DNA of 64,000 nt from Dallia pectoralis. Its lineage: Eukaryota > Chordata > Actinopteri > Esociformes > Umbridae. Below the pieces are notes generated by a model, which saw only the letters and a list, made by a program, of their open reading frames with translations, did no database searches and was not told where the DNA came from. Of this stretch, positions 56,506-64,000 are shown piece after piece. How positions within the stretch are numbered: the stretch's first letter is position 1; each line of letters begins with the position of its first letter. The translations under genes and the position numbers were made by a program. The stretch is from contig CM055755.1 in the NCBI GenBank assembly GCA_029465975.1, positions 4,659,138-4,723,137 of the forward strand, given 5' to 3'.

Positions 56506-59500
56506 TAAAGAGTATGGACTATTTTTTTCATATTGTGTGCCTTGTTTGTTATTTATTGTAAAATAAATCTCTTGAACGAGTGCCACGCTCTGCATTTGAT
56601 TCTACACTGCACAATACCTGAAGAATTGGGACTATCGTTTGCTTTGGTGAAACAGGGGTGTTTAATTTACAATATATTTTGTGTTTTTCATGGAATAATA
56701 TCTGATCATTGGATTAAAATATATTGAAATAAATAAAATTCCTTAATATATTGTTATAGAACTGTCTCTGCATTTGATTATTATTTATTCAAGTGTACAA
56801 ATGTATGCATTACATGCATTTACATAATGTTTAAATATGTATATATATATATAAGCAGATTTCTCTGTGCATTTGCAACATATATCCCTTTAATTTATCA
56901 GGTTTAGAAACCCACATTACTCCATCAAACTTGGCCCGCAAAATCGACATGCATTGTGGGAGATATAGTTTATGGTCTCTGAAAGGCTGTGAAGGTGCAT
57001 ACACTTTTGTTTCAAGACAAAAGTCTGCCTTTTCAGCTCTCGCGTCGCCGTGAGTTTGCCACATGTGGTCCCGAGTGTGGGCATTAGTGAGAACACATCA
57101 TCTTAGGAACTGTCGCAAAGGCAACATCGACAGCTCTCATCTACAGAACATGTCTGTGTCCAAGTTCATGCGTTATCAGTGTTCGAAGGGTTTATGAAGA
57201 CCAACAAGAGTGACATCAGATAACAGAAGTTCAATAATGTCTGACGTGCCATTTCGTGCTGAATTGGAAACTCGCACTCATCAGCTAAGGGTTGACCAAT
57301 ATAACTTAACAGCTGACTGACTGGCTTTGTTTGTTCAAGATCCAGATAGATTATAACGTTCTTTTCATACAAGCCGGTTGTACTCCAATGAACCTGGAAT
57401 GAGATGTAAATACTAATTCTCAGGAACATTAAGTTTCACTTCTACTTTAAAAAACTCGGCAAAGATAGGGATTGCTTAAATATAATCGACCATGTGTGTA
57501 CACAAGCAGGAACATTTACTTACTTTTGGCCTTCAAGATTACAGTGTTATTTTGAGGGGAGCAAGAAAATACAACAATGTGAATAAGAGATTGCATTCCC
57601 TTGAATGTTTTATTTTACATATATTTGGACATATTTAGATATGTAATCTAAACATCAACGCTGCTGCTGGATGAAGATAACCTAGTTTACAAAATCAGCC
57701 AGAAAGTGTATACAGTATATATACAGAAGAGCATTTGCCAGAAAATTGCTCAGAATTGACATTCTTGCAACTGTCCAGATGGTCTCTCGCATCATCCGAG
57801 AGGAACCATCTGCATTTGCCTCTACTCACCTGCATCACAGTTCCTACCTGCAGTAACCCAGGTTCTAATGATCAAACAACCTCTGGCATTTTCTCAACCT
57901 CTACCAGAGCCTGTCAACTAAACACGCCATTGGCATTGGGGAGGTTCCAGGCTGGATTAATCGTTCTTCGTCTTTCGGTAGACGATGTCTTGCCCCATAA
58001 CCACCAACAAATGCATTACTGTACTCCACCGGACTCAAATGTCATTGTTGCAAAACACAACAGTTTGTAGCCGACGGACCTGAGAGTATCTGTTCTCCGC
58101 TTCTGCCATAAGCAGTGTGACATTGGGACTTGGGAATACCCCCCTCCCAAACCTTCGTATAGTGCCATTTCCAGGCAATAGCTGGACCAGTTTATAGTAC
58201 AGTTGCCCTCAAAGACAACAGGACATGCCCCCGCTGAAAGGAACCAAGTCAACAGGAAAACCCAGTTCGTCTTCCAGGCCTATTTAGGGTGACAGGATAG
58301 TGACAGGAAGACACTGTGCCCCCCCACCGGCTCCTTCTCCAGGAGGGCTCCTCCAGGAGAAAAAAGATGATCCTAAAGGCCATCTTTTCTCTGGTTTCCT
58401 CTGACTGACTGTTAATGTGTTGTTTCAGCAGAGATTTAACTTACTTGCAGGTTTCCTTTCTCTGTTTGTTTTAGTGAGTTAATTAAGCTTCCCCTTTGCA
58501 CAGTAAAGTTAAAATAATGAAAGTACGACATTCCTTTGTGCGACAGAGACGTAGCTACGCACGCGCATGTAGAGAGTCAGGCACCCGCGCGTTATAGCAG
58601 AAAAAGCACAATCGATGAGACTTCGCCAGAAGTACAGTGGAAATGCTGATTGATTTGGTCTTGGTTTACTGTGGCTTTGTATGTATGCATGCATTCATAC
58701 GTGTGAGTACGTGCGTGCTTGTGTGTGTGTGTGTGTCTGTGTCTGTGTGTGTGAACGGGAAGCACACATGGTAAGCCCATTGTTGGTTGGCCATAAATCT
58801 TTCAACAACATGCACACAATGTCCGCAACCAGCAGCGGAGGGTTTTAGCGATTCAGGCAACCAGAGCACCCTAGAACGGTCCCCTGTATGAATTAATATT
58901 GTAATACAGCATTGCAATTGATATTAGCGCTTATTCCATATAGAGATAGAGATCCTGTGATAATATAAGTGATATTAAGGTCAAATGGATTCTGTCACCT
59001 GGCTCAGCAATGACTATGCTTCCAGTCTGCTGTGGGAAATCCAATTCCCACGGCATATCCCATTGCATCCCCGTCCAAAAAGATGTAGGAATTTACATTC
59101 ACTAGAACAGAAGTAGAAATCCTCTGTATGACAAGTTTTGCATGTGATCTGGAGAATCAGGAGAAAACCTGTCATGTTTGAGATGCCGGGCAACCACACG
59201 TCCCGGTGAGGGTGTACATGTATCTATTGCGTAGTCGCTCTAGTAATTCCATTTCCATGGAGGCTTACTCCACATCGGCATCCACAACCGGTCTTCATTA
59301 CAACAGACCACCTCCACTGGCTCCAGTCATTTCTCACAACCACGTCCTGTTTATCCTGCTGGCCCTGTGACCACCCACCTGATTGCGCAAAGCTTCAGGT
59401 TCACGGTGCTCAGATCTTTTCCTTCTTTTCTGTCTGTTACTGGGGGGGGGGTTCAGTCGCCTCTGGAGCGATGGCTGGTGACCAGCACAGCAGCCGCTGG

Positions 59501-59689
59501 TGACCTCTGCACCAGGATTACGTTCTCAGAATTCCTGCTTTATTTGTATTGGAACGAGTGAAGGTCAAGGCAGAGAGGGGCCGGAGTTTGACTAGGAGAC
59601 AGTTATTATAACACAGGAACTATTGATGCAGTAAGGGACGAAGACCAATACCCTAACGTAACCCGAATGATTTAGAGGTGGACAGAGAC
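56506..59689. other. Non-coding, with a GT microsatellite
   Basis: No credible exon. An interrupted (GT)n run lies near 58717-58752, and short AT runs lie near 56838-56852. Confidence 0.45.
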
Positions 59690-60530
59690 GTTACTGTAAA
59701 ACCAGCGATGATATAGAGTGGAGAGGGGCCGTTACTGTAAAACCAGCGATGATATAGAGGGGAGAGGGGCCATTACTGTAAAACCAGCGATGATATAGAG
59801 GGGAGAGGGGCTGTTACTGTAAAACCAGCGATGATATAGAGGGGAGAGGGGCCGTTACTGAGGGATATAGAGAGGGGCCGTTACTGTAAAACCAGCTATG
59901 ATATAGCGATGATATAGAGGGGAGAGTCACCGTCACCGTTACTGTAAAACCAGCTATGATATAGAGGGGAGAGGGGCCGTTACTGTAAAACCAGCGATGA
60001 TATAGAGGGGCCATGTAAAACCAGCGATGATATAGAGGGATATAGAGGGGAGAGGACTGTTACTGTAAAACCAGCGATGATATAGAGGGGCCGTTACTGA
60101 AAACCAGCGATGGGCCGTTACTGTTAAAACCAGCTATGATTTAGAGGGGAGAGGGGCCGTTACTGTAAAACCAGCGATGATATAGAAAACCAGGATGATA
60201 TAGGGGCTGTTACACCGTTACTGTAAAACTAATATAGAGGGGAGAGGGGCGATGATTTAGAGGGGAGAGGGGCCGTTACTGTAAAACCAGCTATGATATA
60301 GAGGGGAGAGGGGCCGTTACTGTAAAACCAGCTATGATTTAGAGGGGAGAGGGGCCGTTACTGTAAAACCAGCTATGATATAGAGGGGAGAGGGGCCGTT
60401 ACTGTAAAACCAGCTATGATTTAGAGGGGAGAGGGGCCGTTACTGTAAAACCAGCTATGATTTAGAGGGGAGAGGGGCTGTTACTGTAAAACTAACGATG
60501 ATATAGAGGGGAGAGTCACCGTTACTGAGG
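59690..60530 (+). repeat. Rearranged ~41-bp minisatellite
   Basis: The basic unit is 'gatatagaggggagaggggc' plus 'cgttactgtaaaaccagcta' plus 't'. The middle of the array (about 59860-60260) holds truncated, fused and inserted units. The right part (60270-60480) is regular, with a 'gatatag'/'gatttag' alternation. Confidence 0.9.
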
Positions 60531-61170
60531 GGTTACTGTGAAGCAGTGAGGGATGAGGATTGCGTCCTCCCTCTGGTTTCCCAAAGTAATTAAATCGCCA
60601 TTTTCCGTAAATCTCCATTGCTGAGTTTTTTATCGAGAAATATGTGTTGTTTAATCTGTTTTGAAGTGGCACAAGATGAACAGGATGTTTTGTGAAACAT
60701 TGTGATACCAGCGACAAAGCGGATGTTTGTGTATGTGCGTGTGTGTGTGCGTGTGCGTGCTTGAGGAGGATTTATTTATGCATGGTTTGTGTATGTATGA
60801 TCCGGAAAAGATAAAACTTTTTATCGGATTTCCAATCTGCACAACCCAACGGAATTTATATGCTTCCCCAATGACGAGTTTGACACTCATTTCAGATTTG
60901 AATAACAATGGTTGTTAAAGTCATCTCATGATACAATGTGTATTGAGGTTGCATTTTGTCCAGAACAGGCCATACCTCATTCAAACCTGTTTACTGTAAT
61001 CTCACTTTTGTTTTGACGTGAAGTTAATCATTTGCCGGCCATTGGAATTTCTTGTTCACTTTCTGTTCGCCAACTCTTTTGTAGTTTTTGTTTCGTATTG
61101 AGTCTAGCAGGATGTAATTACAACCCAAAACAGGTACATTTTGTTGAAATCCCCTTCGGTCAACCATTAC
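60531..61170. other. Non-coding, no gene seen
   Basis: Holds a GT-rich run near 60727-60765 and nothing else recognisable. Confidence 0.4.
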
Positions 61171-61350
61171 TCTGGAACCTGGACACGAGGACCCTTTTAC
61201 TGTGGAACCTAGACACCAGGACCCTTTCACTCTGGAACCTGGACACATGGACCCTTTTACTCCGGAACCTGGACACGAGGACCCTTTCACTCTGGAACCT
61301 GGAGACGAGGACCCTTTTACTCTGGAACCTGGACACGAGGACCCTTTCTC
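61171..61350 (+). repeat. 30-bp minisatellite, six copies
   Basis: The unit is 'tctggaacctggacacgagg' plus 'acccttttac'. The period is a multiple of three, so frames stay open on both strands without coding meaning. Confidence 0.92.
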
Positions 61351-64000
61351 TGTCTTGCTGCTGTGTATGCATAGACCTCGACCCCGCGAGGACAATTCGT
61401 TTCCTCCTGATGACAGCTTAACGCACTGGAGAGTGGTCAGAGGTCGCAGTGCTTTGTGTCAGCTCCCGGATCAGCCAATCACGTTGAGGGAACAGCGAGC
61501 AGCAGCTGTGAAGACTCCAGATGAAATGTACTGAATATGGAATGGCCTGTTTTGGCCCAAACCTCTCAGCAGTGCTGGAACTGACCCCTGATTTTCCTGT
61601 TATTATTCCTACAAAGAATAAATTAATTATTCGATCATCACCTTGGCATGTCCTACATATAAGAGACGAGTCCAAGACCTGGTTCAACAGACGTGACCGT
61701 GCGTCAAGTCATGTCAGTGTCAGTGTCGGCTCACCGTCATGGTTAGATATGGAGTAAAACATGGGAATGTTTAATTGCTGTCAGGTGATTAGGTTTAAGA
61801 TCTTCTATTGTAATTTTCACTAGATGCTGCCCAGTGGCTTGCGACTGACCCCGTCTGGGAATTGACCCAGACGGGTCATCCGATCACCAGCCTCAATTAC
61901 CAAAACTTCTCAAGGCAAGGAATTCGAAGGGGACGATGTCATCATCGCCACCCGGGAGGTACAGGAAAAGTTCAGAGGAGTGGATTGTGGGAGGGGGACT
62001 CGGGACACCTGGTCTGTGTCCCCTAACGGTTTGGACAGAGACCAGGGAAATACCAGCATGGGCATTTATTACAAACCTCGAATACACGGGGTAACTTACG
62101 TTTCATGGGATAGAGACATCAGGATCAGATATGTGGGTCATGGGGTTTCCATTTCAACGTGTTGGCTACCATGTGAGTGGGACCTGCTGAGGAGCCGGAC
62201 CGGTGTTTTGCTAATTTAACATTTAGTTGATGCGCACCGATTGATAGCCGTGTGGATGCCAGGAGGCTGTTCTTGTTCCCCCTGAACAATGGCAGAGCAG
62301 GATATCCTCTGGGGCCCCTGAACTTTCCATGGCAACATCAGCTCAGGGTTGAGGAGACACCCTTCTGTTACCGGGGAAACTAATTGTCTCTCCTTTTCTC
62401 TCTTTTTCTTTCTCTCGTCCTCTAGTGGTCTAAGTGTTGGAATGTTAAAGCTGACAACCTCAGTGATCCTTACCTTCTTCCTACCCAGTTCTGGTTCACA
62501 CACAAGTCCTTGCAGCAACAACAGTTCAGTCCACGGCATTTAAAACCCCTCTGAATCACAATCAGGTCTATAGGCAAGCAGGGAAAACTTGCTCGAGCAG
62601 CCACGGCCGTGATCGGATTTTATCCCAGCTAAATTCTGTCCCTCGCAATGATTAGTGTGTGTGTTTTATTACAGCCACTCTAAATACCTTTGTATTTCTT
62701 TGAATTTCATTTATTCCCGAAAACCTTGTTGCCTTTGAAGTTTCGGCTCTTTCCGTAAAGGCAGTGCGTTAGCTTGGGAAACCTGAATAGTTGATGGGAC
62801 CCCTTTGATGTGGACAAGAGGTGATCTGACCCCCCGAATCCCGCCCCCTCTCCTATCAAATGGAACTTCAGCCCCACCCCACACACCCCAGCAGTCCCTT
62901 TATGTCCCTGTTAGAATAAAGGGGGGCTCTCTGCCCTCACACTGGGGTCGAGACTTATGGGCCTGACGTAGGAGGGTGTGAGTGAGCGGGCAGGACTGAG
63001 TTGACTGCAGACACATTTCCCTTTTTAATTCCTACCCTGAGCTTCATGTTGTTTTGACAAACATTCTCCGTACTGTCTGGACCTTTTAAAAGGCTGACAG
63101 CTGATTCGAGAGAGTCTGTACCGTTTTGCCTTTTTGTTGCCCGGCTTGTTGGGCCCTGTCCGGGTTTTACCTTGTTCAGGGCCACAGTTTCACTGGACAC
63201 CCAGTCTCAGTTTCAAGACTTATGCTGGTATACTATTGTGTCATGGACGTAGGGAACTAGGGCGTCTAACCTTTCCATGAGACTTGTTTCCACTTCCATT
63301 AAGGAGGACATGAGCCTACTGACCACAGTGAGACTGACCGGCCCTAAGGACATGTAGCAGACCCCTCCTAAGGCCCCCTGGTTGTGTTGCACGCCGAGCA
63401 GCTGATGCTGCCTGACAGGTTGTCTCTCTCCGACTGGATATGTATTTGACCTGGAATATTTTACTTTCTGCATTTAAAAAATTCATTTAATTGAACAATT
63501 ATTAAACTTTTAAGTTTAAGCCAGAAGAGCCTGGTTCCTCTCTAGGTTTTTTCCTAAATTTAAGGGGGTTTTGTCTAACACAGTAGGGGGTGGTTGCATA
63601 CATTGAGTAAGCATTTATAAGGAGCCTTAAAAGGAGTCACACATTAAAGGTCACAGCAGCCTTCGTCCTCCTCATCGTCAACAGGTTAAAGGAAGAATCC
63701 TTCAAATGTTTTGTTAAAAAAACTAGTTCTTTTTAAGATGTTTAAGATCTACTTTGATAATCTGGAGTGGTTGGTTTCACCGTTAACTTAGTTTTTCTCA
63801 GAACTGCAGCCAGAAAGATTTCAGATTTTGTACATTACAACTGTAGTGATTCATAAATTACACACTGCACACGTTATACTTCCTCTATGGAATTCTATAG
63901 AAGTCGTCGTGGTTACCAAATTACCCAAACCTGAATGGATGGTAAAACGTCCTGATCACATGTTTTGCGAAGTAATTTCTTCCCAGAAGTCCAGACTCAA
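61351..64000. other. Non-coding to the window end, no gene seen
   Basis: No convincing exon. A short antisense fragment of the dispersed fish repeat is visible around 63507-63560 ('gagcctggttcctctctagg'). The frame around 61915-61985 is exon-like in composition but has no family match that I recognise. Confidence 0.4.

Noticed and set aside
61915..61985. Exon-like frame (EFEGDDVIIATREVQEKF)
   Set aside because: Composition is protein-like, but I see no flanking acceptor/donor pair in phase and recognise no family; a translated search would decide.

Overview
This is vertebrate nuclear DNA, almost certainly from a teleost fish. The genes are split into many short exons with GT-AG introns. The predicted proteins are close to vertebrate SPT5, RNase T2, COX7A and calcineurin-homologous (CHP) proteins. 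The repeat content is fish-like: a DIRS retroelement, Harbinger and Tc1 relatives, tRNA-derived SINEs and many minisatellites. A dispersed repeat containing 'ggctaggaaaaactcc' and 'gccagtcctcttctg' resembles one common in salmonid and pike genomes, which weakly suggests a protacanthopterygian. That placement is inference.

Layout. 1-4760: a solo-LTR-like sequence (924-4760) split by a 3.55 kb DIRS-type retroelement (1117-4669). The DIRS copy keeps its inverted repeats, its internal complementary region and an open gag frame, but has lost reverse transcriptase and has a decayed tyrosine recombinase. 4761-6400: no gene seen. 7449-31385 (+): a complete supt5h in 29 coding exons (1,099 residues). 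Its first coding intron is 10 kb long, largely because of a 5.0 kb DNA transposon (8620-13637) nested in a Harbinger-like element (8155-14030) and a second inverted-repeat element at 14571-15357. 31912-34784 (-): a complete nine-exon RNase T2-family gene, tail-to-tail with supt5h; their poly(A) signals are about 100 bp apart. 35953-37103: a dead Tc1-like element with a 24-bp minisatellite expanded inside it. 39011-41572 (+): cox7a1-like, four exons, 80 residues. 43173-45844 (-): a CHP1/CHP2-family gene, seven exons, 194 residues. 45845-64000: no convincing gene; the stretch holds minisatellites (50269-50886, 52562-52730, 59690-60530, 61171-61350) and dispersed repeats.

The four host genes do not form a pathway. 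supt5h is a nuclear transcription-elongation factor, the RNase T2 protein is predicted to be secreted or lysosomal, COX7A belongs to mitochondrial complex IV, and CHP proteins are myristoylated calcium sensors for Na+/H+ exchangers. They are neighbours, not an operon.

The most unusual items are: the nested transposon, with an apparently intact three-exon transposase of 717 residues ending in a Tudor/SH3-like segment and about a dozen copies of a subterminal motif near TTGCGGTAATGAG; an intronic minisatellite whose ~22 units each repeat the genuine 3' splice site of the next supt5h exon; and an RNase T2 whose second active-site motif has Asp in place of a conserved His. All exon coordinates were read by eye from reading frame, splice signals and family similarity, with exon phases checked arithmetically. 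No database search was run.
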